A stretch of 28,045 bases of DNA from a virus: the IMG/VR virus record IMGVR_UViG_3300037839_000698, positions 1 through 28,045 of that record. One strand, written 5' to 3'. Each line of letters opens with the position of its first letter. The first letter of the stretch is position 1. A program made the position numbers and the translations under genes. Of the stretch, positions 1-8,396 are shown piece after piece. The notes under the pieces are model-generated. The model saw only the letters and a program-made list of their open reading frames with translations. It was not told where the DNA came from and made no database searches.

Positions 1-31
1 TATTTCTTGCAAATTGTAAAGCCATATTATT

Positions 32-448
32 TTAATTATTTATTTTATCTATTGTCTTGTCTATAATATTATCTTGAGGAACTTTTTCTTTTAACCAAGA
101 GTTAAGAACTCCAAAATAAACAAGATGTTCACTATCAATTAGATAAAGCTCATTACCAAAAGTATCTTTATAAGTTTTGATTCCAGAATCTTCATTTAGA
201 TCAATTGCTTTTTCTTTTTTAAATTTAATTCTATACATTTTAATTAAATTATTATATCGTTCGCGCGCTTGGCGAGTAATAAGAGCATCGTCGCCAAGGA
301 AAGAAATTAATCCACCATTGTCTTTATCATATTGTTTTGGTGTTGTAGCATCATAAGAAGATTTATCATCTTGTATTTTATTAGGAGTCACAGTAGCACA
401 ACCAATAAAAAGAAAATTAAGAACTAATATGCTTGCGAGCTTCTTCAA
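32..448 (-). CDS. putative lipoprotein, unknown function
   Basis: This 138-residue protein starts with a lysine pair and a hydrophobic stretch ending in FIGC, a near-lipobox with F at -3, then CATVTPNK. That suggests lipid modification and anchoring in a membrane. The remainder is soluble, charged and not recognised. The start is a TTG with an AAAGGAT-like ribosome-binding site about 9 nt upstream; it overlaps the end of the preceding gene by about 30 bp, which suggests translational coupling. It is the last gene of a four-gene minus-strand cluster (holin-like protein, lipoprotein, small protein, lipoprotein). An outer-membrane spanin role is possible from context, but no spanin signature is visible. 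Confidence 0.65.
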   Translation of the reverse strand: MKKLASILVLNFLFIGCATVTPNKIQDDKSSYDATTPKQYDKDNGGLISFLGDDALITRQARERYNNLIKMYRIKFKKEKAIDLNEDSGIKTYKDTFGNELYLIDSEHLVYFGVLNSWLKEKVPQDNIIDKTIDKINN

Positions 449-617
449 GATCTTTATCCTTTACTGCATGTTCAATTCCGCTCTGATGATCAACTTCCTT
501 TTGGGCTTCTTGACGATCTTTCATTTCTTTTGTATTCTTTGCTCCGAACACATTATTGATCGCTGCGAATATTCCAGATACTGCCGAAAGTATAGCTGTT
601 AATATGCCAGTTGGCAT
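417..617 (-). CDS. small protein with hydrophobic N-terminus
   Basis: This 66-residue protein has an N-terminal hydrophobic segment (about residues 3-24, Ala/Ile/Val-rich) followed by a strongly charged Lys/Glu helix (KEMKDRQEAQKEVDHQ). The layout fits a single-pass membrane protein with a cytoplasmic or periplasmic helix. An SD-like GGAG lies about 7 nt before the ATG, inside the 2-nt gap and the end of the upstream lipoprotein gene, so the cluster is tightly packed. The combination of a hydrophobic anchor, a charged helix and neighbouring lipoproteins resembles lysis-cassette organisation (inner-membrane spanin-like), but the protein is short and unrecognised. Confidence 0.6.
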   Translation of the reverse strand: MPTGILTAILSAVSGIFAAINNVFGAKNTKEMKDRQEAQKEVDHQSGIEHAVKDKDLEEARKHISS

Positions 618-619
618 GA

Positions 620-1069
620 TTACTCCACGTAACTTGCTGTTGCGTCTTTACATCCAGATGCAATTGCATTTAATACTTTAACAGCAAGAGCTGTATTGCC
701 ATCTAATCTTGCGAACTGTTGAGCATAAAGGTCTTTGATTACAGTAACGTAATTTGCCCAATGAGTTTTTTCACTTGGAAGATAATCATTAAGAGCTTTT
801 TGTAGTTGCGCTGGAGTTGGAGCAGTTCCAACTGTTAGTGCTTCTACGATTGCTGCAACATTGTTTATCATTTTGGCTTTTTCAATTCTATCATTGCCAG
901 AAGTGGCTTGATCAAGGACAACAGTACAAGCAAGCACAACTGCAGGCTTAACATAAGGAAGAGTATTTTCAACACTTGTTGCAACATCAACTTTTCCAGT
1001 ATTGGTTGTGGCGCAAGCACCAAGAAATACGCTCAAGAGAGCAACTGCGGCTAATTGTAATTTATTCAT
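620..1069 (-). CDS. lipoprotein, unknown function
   Basis: This 149-residue protein has a clear type II signal sequence: MNKLQ, a hydrophobic core, then lipobox LGAC with the lipidated Cys at about residue 19, followed by ATTNTGK. The mature part looks all-helical, with one hydrophobic helix (PAVVLACTVVLDQA) and two further Cys residues. Its start overlaps the stop of the upstream holin-like gene in an ATGA arrangement, so the two are probably translationally coupled. No family is recognised. The position after a holin-like gene makes a lysis or envelope role plausible. Confidence 0.7.
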   Translation of the reverse strand: MNKLQLAAVALLSVFLGACATTNTGKVDVATSVENTLPYVKPAVVLACTVVLDQATSGNDRIEKAKMINNVAAIVEALTVGTAPTPAQLQKALNDYLPSEKTHWANYVTVIKDLYAQQFARLDGNTALAVKVLNAIASGCKDATASYVE

Positions 1070-1350
1070 ATATTTTCTCCATTTGTTCTATCTTTTGCTT
1101 CGATTGTTTGAGCTACTGTTCCACCAGTAACTGCTGCGTCTTTTACTGTTAATGCAAAAATAATTCCACTAACAACTGCAATTAATTTTGAAATTCCAAG
1201 AATATAAACTTCCGCTTTGTCTGGAAGAAATGCTACTAATGATGGATCTGAATGAATTGCTATTGCTGTACAAACTGCTACAACTGTTACTATTCCAGAT
1301 GAGCTAGATCTCCAATTAGGGCCAAAAATTTTAGATAACATAGTTTTCAT
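1066..1350 (-). CDS. holin-like two-TM membrane protein
   Basis: This 94-residue protein has two hydrophobic segments, about residues 18-33 (SGIVTVVAVCTAIAI) and 48-70 (VYILGISKLIAVVSGIIFAL), with a short polar loop and a charged C-terminal tail (IEAKDRTNGENI). Size and topology match small phage holins, which form the membrane lesion that lets endolysin out. It heads the cluster with the two lipoproteins. The candidate late-promoter element lies 6 nt before its ATG, closer than at any other site here. No holin family was identified; the assignment rests on topology and position. Confidence 0.5.
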   Translation of the reverse strand: MKTMLSKIFGPNWRSSSSGIVTVVAVCTAIAIHSDPSLVAFLPDKAEVYILGISKLIAVVSGIIFALTVKDAAVTGGTVAQTIEAKDRTNGENI

Positions 1351-1355
1351 AAGAT

Positions 1356-1362
1356 ATTACAC
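1356..1362 (-). promoter_or_regulatory. late-type element GTGTAAT, 6 nt before 1350 start
   Basis: Serves the holin-like gene and presumably the downstream lipoprotein cluster. This is the closest spacing of the set. Confidence 0.55.
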
Positions 1363-1382
1363 TATATTATATATATTAAAAA

Positions 1383-2582
1383 TTAAAATATCAATACTTT
1401 CCTTTGATTATTTAAAACCTTATATAATACATTTCCACTAGCGAATATGCCTCTATTTCCAAAATCTGGATCAATATCAAAATTAAAGCTTAAATTAGCA
1501 TTTTTATTAGTTCCTATAGAAGAATTATAATTAATATTATTAAATCTTGCGCCGCTAAAAGTAAACTTGGTGGGATAAACTCCAGTTCTGCAATTACTAA
1601 AATTAACAACTATATTATAATCTTGATCTCGGTTCAATGTATCAAAAAATGATCCACTTAAATTTTCTTCAACAATAAAAGACATATTTAAATCGCAATT
1701 TACTGGAAAATTAATATTCTCACCTTGAGGGAATCTATAATTTAATGATCTTAGATCTTGTCTATTAAATGATAAATCAAAATTCAAAGTTTCTAAAGTC
1801 TCTGTATAGAACAAAACCCCAGTAGTATTTAAAGTAGAAAATGATACAGAAGCGTCTCCTGGCAAAAGAATATTTTGCCCACTAAGACCTGATGGATTAA
1901 TACTTTTAGGAATTATTAATTTTGTATTTTCTATATTTTGATTTCCAGATCGAACATTTAATGTAGTATAATTTACTCCACTACCACTTATATAAAAATT
2001 TATATTATCTGCATTATAAGTTTGCTCAACGCTTGGGACCTCCCCGACATTAACAGAAAATGAATATTTTGTTAAATGAGAATTTTGAAAATGCAAAAGA
2101 GAATAATTAGGTGAATTTGGATCTATAACATCATTAATAGTAGTTGGATTTATATATTGATTTGAAAAAGGATAATTTTGAAAAAGGTCATTATCATTAT
2201 TATTAATAACAAGATAAAAATCTTTCTCATCAGTAATAGAATTATCTTGACACAATCCAGAAAACATTGGAGCATTAAATCCAGAAAAATAATTAACATT
2301 AAAATTTAATCTATTTTCATTAGTAAATCCATCTGGAGTATAACTAAAAGTAAAATTAACTGTTGGTTGAGAAGCTAATCCCCTAAAAATATTTTTCTTA
2401 CTTCCGAAACCTTTTAAATTGATTCTATTATTGTCTATGCCATAATTAAAATTTTGAACTTTCTCTATTCTTTTTAATATTTGATAGCCACTTAAGTAAT
2501 AGTCTGTGGTTGGATTTTGTTCGCCACTATATGGACCAACAAATAAACCTTGTACATTATAAATTATTCTATTTCTAGCCAT
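1383..2582 (-). CDS. probable virion structural protein (tail-tube-like)
   Basis: This 399-residue protein is rich in Asn, Phe, Ser and Gly and predicted to be mostly beta strand, without a signal peptide. It lies directly after the portal gene, in the transcription order terminase, portal, this gene. It contains two related halves: about residues 38-85 (VQNFNYGIDNNRINL) and about residues 263-310 (LETLNFDLSFNRQDL), each a strand-turn-strand followed by an Arg-Gly segment and long beta strands. Duplicated beta-rich folds of this kind occur in tail-tube and related virion proteins, and T4-like phages place a tube gene beside the portal gene. The exact role is inferred. Confidence 0.5.
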   Translation of the reverse strand: MARNRIIYNVQGLFVGPYSGEQNPTTDYYLSGYQILKRIEKVQNFNYGIDNNRINLKGFGSKKNIFRGLASQPTVNFTFSYTPDGFTNENRLNFNVNYFSGFNAPMFSGLCQDNSITDEKDFYLVINNNDNDLFQNYPFSNQYINPTTINDVIDPNSPNYSLLHFQNSHLTKYSFSVNVGEVPSVEQTYNADNINFYISGSGVNYTTLNVRSGNQNIENTKLIIPKSINPSGLSGQNILLPGDASVSFSTLNTTGVLFYTETLETLNFDLSFNRQDLRSLNYRFPQGENINFPVNCDLNMSFIVEENLSGSFFDTLNRDQDYNIVVNFSNCRTGVYPTKFTFSGARFNNINYNSSIGTNKNANLSFNFDIDPDFGNRGIFASGNVLYKVLNNQRKVLIF

Positions 2583-2588
2583 TTACCT

Positions 2589-2607
2589 TAATCCTTACAT
2601 AGGATTA
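2589..2607 (-). promoter_or_regulatory. small hairpin in the leader of the virion protein gene
   Basis: TAATCC and GGATTA form a 6-bp stem with a 7-nt loop, between the GTGTAA element and the ATG at 2582. The 5' arm overlaps the promoter element and the 3' arm abuts the AAGG ribosome-binding site, so the structure could modulate translation of the structural gene. Confidence 0.3.
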
Positions 2608-2610
2608 CAC
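2604..2610 (-). promoter_or_regulatory. late-type element GTGTAAT before 2582 start
   Basis: Lies 22 nt before the virion protein ATG and just before the portal stop codon on the + strand. Confidence 0.5.
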
Positions 2611-2612
2611 TT

Positions 2613-4499
2613 TTAAGCTTTACTGTGATACAACAATGAAGCTATGTAATTTGTGACTTGATGCTCAGATGCAATCTCTTGAATATTACCAATTTGCTCT
2701 TGGTTTTGATCAAAAGGCTTTTCTATGTACTCTTCAATCTTGGCTTTCCAATTTTCTGGAATTTCATTTGCTATAATAATTTCAGATATTCTTTCTGCAT
2801 TTTCTTTTTGCTGATTATTCAGTTTTTTAACATTTATTTTTTTTCTAAGGGAAGACTTAATCTCCTCTTCTAGATTTTGCGCAGCTAATATATTTTCTTT
2901 AATTTTAGATACTGAGAAGTTAGCGTTTATTCCTATTGGTTTAACATTTTTAGTTGATTGAGGAATCCCAGTAGAACCAGATGGTCTTCCAGCTTGAGCA
3001 CCACCTCCACCAACCATTGGTTGATATAAACCTTGATCTTTAAAAGCTCTGAGTTTCTGTTGAGATTCAACTGATTCTTCTGAAGTTGGAAGTCTTCCAG
3101 TTTGAATAGCTTGAACTCCTTCTTCTGGAGTAAGAATTCCAAGTTCAATAAGGCGATTGTATATTCTAGAATATTGGACATCATCTTTAAGGGTAATATC
3201 TTCAAATGATGGTTGAGGAAAGTTTTTAAATCCTAAGTCTTTACTAACTCTTCTGATCTCTGGGATTAGGAACTCATTAATAAATACTTCTCTACCTTGT
3301 TTTAATCTTTCTATAAATACTTGAACTTTGATGCTTGTATTTGCAAATTTTTCACTTCCGATAAGAATATTATTTAATCCAATTTGAATATCTCTGTCTA
3401 CGACTTCATATTTTTCTGGACCAATAAGACTTCCGATATCAGGAATAACAAATTGGGCTTTTGTTGTATAATCAGCAATAAGAACTCTTCCAACGCTTTG
3501 ATTTTCAAAAAGAGATTGCATAGCTTGCAAATTCTTTTGGTTTACTCCGCCTTTTTCTGGATCCGTTCCCATTGTTACAAGTAAAATTGCTTGCTGAGTT
3601 GTTCTTGTAACCGCCATATCCATTTTTTTCATTTCTAATTTCCAATTGATATCATCAAGAACTGGAAAACCCATTGGAATTGAAAGAGGTTCGTAGTCTT
3701 GCTTTTTATAAAATACTGCTGCTAATTTTGAACCATCAAGAGGGATTAAAATAAATCTGTTGCTTTTATTTTTTACTTTTTCTTTAGTGGCCTCTGGTAA
3801 GGAGTTAAATACTTCTCTATCTTCGTCTGTCTTTGGCTCTCTTAATCTTTCTAGTTCGTAATCACTTAAAAGTTTATAGTAAATATTAAAATTATAATTT
3901 ACTGATCCACCAACATAAACGTCTGCAGGATTTAATATCGTATATCTCGCTGGAATTTTAATACTCTTTGCTGCTTTATTTTTTGAACCAAAAACTTGAA
4001 CAATTTTTAACGTATCTTCTAGTGATAATTCTGTATCAAATCTGTAAGTAAAAACATTACCGCTTCTATAGTACTCTCTAAAGAATTGATCTTGAAAACT
4101 AGCTAGATTGATTTTCTTAAAATAGGCTTCAAAAAACTCTCTAGACTTTTGACTACCGCCAGTTAAATATATTTTACTAGTAGAGAATTCGGTCATTAAA
4201 TCGATTGTATTTCTAAATATACCAACATTGTAATATGCCTTTTGACATAGTACTATCGCATCCTTAACATCTAGAGTAGATAAATTTTGAATATTTGGAC
4301 TAAATCTAAATGGGATAAGTCCCCTATCAATATTAATAAATCTATTAGATCTTTCTATATCCCCTGCAATATTTCTTCTAACGCTAGTAGACCCTCTTGC
4401 TTCTGAAAAAGAGCTATTCTTCTGTGTGGTTCCCTCTACCATTAAAGGAGTTATTTCTGAGGCGTTTGAAACTTCCATTTTTTTAGATTTTTTGCTCAT
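2613..4499 (-). CDS. portal protein
   Basis: This 628-residue protein lies immediately downstream of the large terminase. It has the usual plan of myovirus-type portals: a disordered Ser-rich N-terminus (about 1-55), a helical stem/wing region with FRNTIDLMTEFSTSKIYLTG followed by FFREYYRSGNVFTYRFD, a central region ending around KKMDMAVTRTTQQAILLVTMGTDPEKGG, and a long C-terminal part with a Gly-rich linker (about 495-512) and a coiled tail. Portals form the dodecameric ring at the capsid vertex through which terminase pumps DNA. The length is within the range of T4-like portals. Its start carries the GTGTAA-type element 22 nt upstream. Confidence 0.85.
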   Translation of the reverse strand: MSKKSKKMEVSNASEITPLMVEGTTQKNSSFSEARGSTSVRRNIAGDIERSNRFINIDRGLIPFRFSPNIQNLSTLDVKDAIVLCQKAYYNVGIFRNTIDLMTEFSTSKIYLTGGSQKSREFFEAYFKKINLASFQDQFFREYYRSGNVFTYRFDTELSLEDTLKIVQVFGSKNKAAKSIKIPARYTILNPADVYVGGSVNYNFNIYYKLLSDYELERLREPKTDEDREVFNSLPEATKEKVKNKSNRFILIPLDGSKLAAVFYKKQDYEPLSIPMGFPVLDDINWKLEMKKMDMAVTRTTQQAILLVTMGTDPEKGGVNQKNLQAMQSLFENQSVGRVLIADYTTKAQFVIPDIGSLIGPEKYEVVDRDIQIGLNNILIGSEKFANTSIKVQVFIERLKQGREVFINEFLIPEIRRVSKDLGFKNFPQPSFEDITLKDDVQYSRIYNRLIELGILTPEEGVQAIQTGRLPTSEESVESQQKLRAFKDQGLYQPMVGGGGAQAGRPSGSTGIPQSTKNVKPIGINANFSVSKIKENILAAQNLEEEIKSSLRKKINVKKLNNQQKENAERISEIIIANEIPENWKAKIEEYIEKPFDQNQEQIGNIQEIASEHQVTNYIASLLYHSKA

Positions 4500-4520
4500 T
4501 TTTAGTTTATATTTAAAATA

Positions 4521-4527
4521 TTTACAC
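4521..4527 (-). promoter_or_regulatory. late-type element GTGTAAA before portal start
   Basis: Lies 22 nt before the portal ATG, with TAAATAA immediately 5' of it. Confidence 0.45.
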
Positions 4528-6372
4528 TTATTTAATCATTATAGGCGAAAAAGTGTTGGATATCTGTTCTTTTTGCTGCATCATTAAGTCATTATAGGAC
4601 TTTAAACCCCAATTGGCTAACATAAAAGCAGAGTAATTATCTTTTCTAGCTTTATTGGCAGATGCACTTCTTTTTAAGTGTTGGGGCAAATCAAATGATT
4701 GAGTACCTCTACTAGTAGCAGAGTGTTCTATTAGTACGCATTGTTTTTTAGTCTGATAAATGAAATCATCTTGATTTTCTATAAAGTCAAGCATTTCCCA
4801 ATCTTTCTTATCTTCTGTTTTTAATAATTCCATTGGTAATCTTAATGAAAATTGAGAATTAAAAAAGTCATCTGAAGCGCAGGTTTTGCTTGCAAACCAA
4901 ATTTTTTTGTAATCTATACAGGCTTGTAAATACTCATTTGCTCTTCTTATAAAATTACTAGTGAATACTTGATTAAAGCATATCCTTTTATTCTCTAAGT
5001 TGTATTCGTTTTTAGCTTTCCTAAGCATTTGATTATAATCTTCACCTTCTAAATCTGAATTAAAATCGAAAGAATTAATTTCTAATTTATTATTTTTAAA
5101 TAGTTCTGATTGATTTGCTGAAGCTAAAAATACATCTGCCCCTGCATTATCCATAACAATTAGATGAATATCAAAATTTGTTAATAAATAATAAAAATAA
5201 TTTACATGATTTTTTAAATTCCCCAAACCAGCATAAGTATGTACTAATATACCTTGATTAGTAACTTCATCTATCTCTAAAACTGCCATAGCAAAATAAT
5301 CTGCGTTTGGACTATCGCTCATATTAGGATCAATCCCGAGTATGTATTTTTTATTTGGTTGACCTTTCATTAACGTATGTGGATTTTCTCCATTTTTAAT
5401 GGTGCAACCTTCCATCTTTTTAGCATTAAAATAACTGTCACTTCCGTCTGTAAATCTAGCGCAATATTCTCTTAGAAAACTACTATGACTTGATCCACCC
5501 GCTTGAGCTTCTTCAATAATTGTTTTATCTATCATTTCTTCTGGCAAGGCTTCGTAACTTAATTGACTAACAAAATATTTAGCCTCACTAACATCTTTTT
5601 CTAAAATTTTTTCACACCATTCTGTATAGGTTTTATAGAGATTTTCAAATGTATAGCTGGCTGATGATAATGCTATCATTTTGCTTGTATTCTCGAACAC
5701 CATTCTTTCTTCTGGTTTCATAATCCCCTCTGCAATCAATTTATCTTCATATTCTCTTATCTCCATTCGTTCTTTAATATTTTGCGGGGCAACCAGGAAC
5801 GGCATTAGGACATTTTTAATAATCTCTTCTGGAAGAAGCAAGAACTCGTCAAGCACTAAAACATTTGCTCGAAATCCTCGAATTTTTTCACCATTCAATG
5901 GAATAGCAACAATGCTTCCTCCGTTAATCTGCCATTCAAATTGATCATTTCTTTTAGCTTTAGCGCCGAAACATTGAGCTAGTAACTCTGCACCTTTGCT
6001 ATCAACAATTTTTTCTAAATTATTAAATATAAATCTTGCAGTTCTAAAGGTGGGTCCAGCTATAAGTATTTTAGTGTTGGGCTCAAATATACATTGAAGA
6101 AAACAAAAAACTGCAGCTATAAAAGATTTCCCGCAACCGCGACCAAATACGCACATATTAAAATTTCTATTCATTAAAGCTTTGAGATGAATTTCTTGAT
6201 ATGCAGCTAATTTAACCCCGCTAATTAATTCGGTTGTAAACCCGAGATTAGCCCTAAGAAATTTAGCTAAACTTATTTTGGCTTCTTTGTCGTTAAGGTA
6301 ACCTTTTAGCTCTGCTAATTCAGCATTAACGTCTTTGACTTCTCTTAAATATTTATCTGGGCAATATATCAT
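4528..6372 (-). CDS. terminase large subunit (packaging ATPase/nuclease)
   Basis: This 614-residue protein is the DNA-packaging motor. The ATPase domain shows Walker A GRGCGKS at residues 77-83, with the Arg-rich form typical of terminases, and Walker B VLVLDE at 171-176. The C-terminal RNase H-like nuclease domain shows its first acidic strand at about 344-349 (ILGIDP, Asp348), a second at about 404-408 (LIVMD, Asp408) and a further acidic pair in SDDFFNSQ. The start overlaps the stop of the ERCC4 nuclease gene by 4 bp (ATGA). The portal gene follows after a short gap holding a promoter element. The gene has no such element of its own, so it is probably read from an upstream promoter. Confidence 0.95.
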   Translation of the reverse strand: MIYCPDKYLREVKDVNAELAELKGYLNDKEAKISLAKFLRANLGFTTELISGVKLAAYQEIHLKALMNRNFNMCVFGRGCGKSFIAAVFCFLQCIFEPNTKILIAGPTFRTARFIFNNLEKIVDSKGAELLAQCFGAKAKRNDQFEWQINGGSIVAIPLNGEKIRGFRANVLVLDEFLLLPEEIIKNVLMPFLVAPQNIKERMEIREYEDKLIAEGIMKPEERMVFENTSKMIALSSASYTFENLYKTYTEWCEKILEKDVSEAKYFVSQLSYEALPEEMIDKTIIEEAQAGGSSHSSFLREYCARFTDGSDSYFNAKKMEGCTIKNGENPHTLMKGQPNKKYILGIDPNMSDSPNADYFAMAVLEIDEVTNQGILVHTYAGLGNLKNHVNYFYYLLTNFDIHLIVMDNAGADVFLASANQSELFKNNKLEINSFDFNSDLEGEDYNQMLRKAKNEYNLENKRICFNQVFTSNFIRRANEYLQACIDYKKIWFASKTCASDDFFNSQFSLRLPMELLKTEDKKDWEMLDFIENQDDFIYQTKKQCVLIEHSATSRGTQSFDLPQHLKRSASANKARKDNYSAFMLANWGLKSYNDLMMQQKEQISNTFSPIMIK

Positions 6373-7304
6373 AAAAGTTTCATATCATAAGCTAATTGTA
6401 AATCTATTTTATTATAAAAACATTTACTTGCAAATATAGATTCAATGACCCTCTTCATTTCATTTCTACCGTCAACAAATAAAAATTGTAGATTGTCGTA
6501 TTGCTGTATTAGAGATCTAACGTTATGAAATATATACTCTGGCGTAGCTTTTATTTTTTTATTTATATGAGGCAAATATTGAAAATTTAAAGCATTAGTC
6601 AATTTTTCTTCTATTATAACTATTAAGTACGAGTTATTTTTTTTAGTTTTATCTATTTCATTTTTAAATCTATCAAAATTCTTTACGCTTAAAGTGCTTA
6701 TAAAATCGCTTAAACTTTTTCTTTCTATGTAACAATTACAATTTTCATTACTGCAAGAATAATCCCCAAACGATAGGGTCTTAATCTCAAAAGGGATATC
6801 GAATTTCAACCAGCTTTGTTCTCTTGTATCTACATATATGGTATCTCTATTTGTTAATTTATTTTTAAATTGAGAGGTAATATTATTTGGATGAATAAAC
6901 TTATTCTTTAATCCAATACTAGAACATAGATTATAATAATCATCAAAAATTTTATTATAAAAAATAATAGAAGGGCTCATTATTGTTCTTGTTTCTATTT
7001 GTGTCGGGGAGTATATTAAGCTTTTATCTTTTTGTCTTTTAATCAAAAGATTCTTGCAATATTCTTGAGCCTTTTCTGATGGTTGTTCTTTCAACCATTT
7101 TTTCATATTATTTTTATCGTTAAAATCACTATTTAAATATTGATCTTTTGTTTTAAAATTTATTGTTTCTCCAGTTAGGAGATCTTTCTTGGGGTAATAT
7201 GCATGATAATATTTTTCTTTATTTAAACCATAACTTCTAAGCGCAAAATGAAGACTTTTTTCGTCTTTAAACTCTTTACCGTCAACTTTACATATCACAC
7301 TCAT
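6369..7304 (-). CDS. ERCC4/XPF-type nuclease domain protein
   Basis: The C-terminal half of this 311-residue protein has the ERCC4 nuclease signature: VDTRE at 158-162, GDY at 180-182, and the catalytic ERKxxxD motif as ERKSLSD at 194-200. In XPF/Mus81 enzymes these residues bind metal and cut branched or flapped DNA. Three Cys residues (184, 189, 191) just before ERK could bind a metal. The N-terminal 130 residues contain a Cys followed by a helix (KSLHFALRSYGLNKEKYYHAYY), resembling a degenerate finger. No helicase or HhH domain is present. The gene overlaps the terminase start and the preceding gene by 4 bp each, so it is probably co-expressed with packaging and may process branched replicative DNA. 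Confidence 0.85.
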   Translation of the reverse strand: MSVICKVDGKEFKDEKSLHFALRSYGLNKEKYYHAYYPKKDLLTGETINFKTKDQYLNSDFNDKNNMKKWLKEQPSEKAQEYCKNLLIKRQKDKSLIYSPTQIETRTIMSPSIIFYNKIFDDYYNLCSSIGLKNKFIHPNNITSQFKNKLTNRDTIYVDTREQSWLKFDIPFEIKTLSFGDYSCSNENCNCYIERKSLSDFISTLSVKNFDRFKNEIDKTKKNNSYLIVIIEEKLTNALNFQYLPHINKKIKATPEYIFHNVRSLIQQYDNLQFLFVDGRNEMKRVIESIFASKCFYNKIDLQLAYDMKLL

Positions 7305-8395
7305 CCATTTAAAATCTCACCCTTTGAGATCCCCAGAATTTTACATTTTACTTCATCCATTGTCGAAAGTCGATCTATTTCTTTTTCTATTATTTTTTTT
7401 CTCATATCTGCCATTTTTAATAGCTTCGCTCTACTCTCTTCTTCTCTCCACATTTGTACAAGATTCATAATCGAGGCAGTTTCTTTAACTTGTTTGCTTA
7501 ATTTGTCGCTTCTTTTTACTTTAAGATCATTATTTAATTTTTGCTGACGATTAACGCAATCATTATACTCTTTTCTAGCTGTGCTACTGGCTTCTACAAC
7601 GGTCATAGGAATTTTACCATCCTCACTCATAGAAAGTTCAATTTGATTTTGAAGGACGTTAATTGTTTGTTGAATACTAGAAGATATAACAACTTCTGTA
7701 CAAAGTACTATATATTGATCGACTTCTTCTTGTGAGAGGTCAGATTTATCGTAAGTATATCTAACAAAGCTACTTTCAAAAAGCTCTCTATCGCTTTCGT
7801 CATCATAAATATTCATTTGATGAATAAATCTATGGGTATTCATATATCCTATTAAAGAGTTTATTTCTTTTTTATGCTTATGAGTCAATTTGCTTTTATC
7901 AATTCCATCTAAAACATATTTATTAATTTTTGCTATCATTCTTTCTTCACTACGAGGAGGTCTATATCCTTCTGTGGCTGCATTTTCATTCTCTGTGTTG
8001 TTGTACTTGACATTACTAGGAATGTTTTTCATAAATTCAAGTACGCTCCTAGTTTCTTGACATAAATTAGTTAAAGATTCATTTTTAAAAAGTATCTTTG
8101 ATATTTCTATACCAGTCATCATATTGCAATTATTACTTACATATTCTTTTTGTTCTATTGTTAATTCTATTAAGCCTTTTGCTTCGTATTCGTGGCTTTT
8201 CTTTGGTTTAATTTGTCTTGAGGCTAAAAATTGTTTAACAGCTTTTCCCTCTTTACTTCGTCCATCTAAATCATCTCTATCAAAAGCTAATTTAACCAAT
8301 TCCGCTAAAGATGGAGGATTATCATGTCTATCGTTCCACTCTTTAAGCAATTTTAATTGTTGCTCTTCGGTTAATATTAAAATATCATCTGACAT
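7301..8395 (-). CDS. unknown helical protein, possible DNA-binding partner of terminase
   Basis: This 364-residue, highly charged and mostly helical protein belongs to no recognised family. About residues 75-120 (LTIEQKEYVSNNCN to RSVLEFMK) look like a helix-turn-helix, and the C-terminal third is a long coiled-coil-prone segment (KLNNDLKVKRSDKLSKQVKE onward) followed by a charged helix pair. Its place between the sigma-like gene and the nuclease-terminase pair would suit a small-terminase-like or transcription-related role, but neither is demonstrated. The overlap with the downstream nuclease gene (4 bp) and the 1-nt gap to the upstream sigma-like gene indicate one transcription unit. Confidence 0.6.
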   Translation of the reverse strand: MSDDILILTEEQQLKLLKEWNDRHDNPPSLAELVKLAFDRDDLDGRSKEGKAVKQFLASRQIKPKKSHEYEAKGLIELTIEQKEYVSNNCNMMTGIEISKILFKNESLTNLCQETRSVLEFMKNIPSNVKYNNTENENAATEGYRPPRSEERMIAKINKYVLDGIDKSKLTHKHKKEINSLIGYMNTHRFIHQMNIYDDESDRELFESSFVRYTYDKSDLSQEEVDQYIVLCTEVVISSSIQQTINVLQNQIELSMSEDGKIPMTVVEASSTARKEYNDCVNRQQKLNNDLKVKRSDKLSKQVKETASIMNLVQMWREEESRAKLLKMADMRKKIIEKEIDRLSTMDEVKCKILGISKGEILNG

Positions 8396-8396
8396 A

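Noticed and set aside
2658-3584. Short open frames inside the portal gene on both strands
   Set aside because: Shadows in an AT-rich gene; no ribosome-binding site or conserved content.
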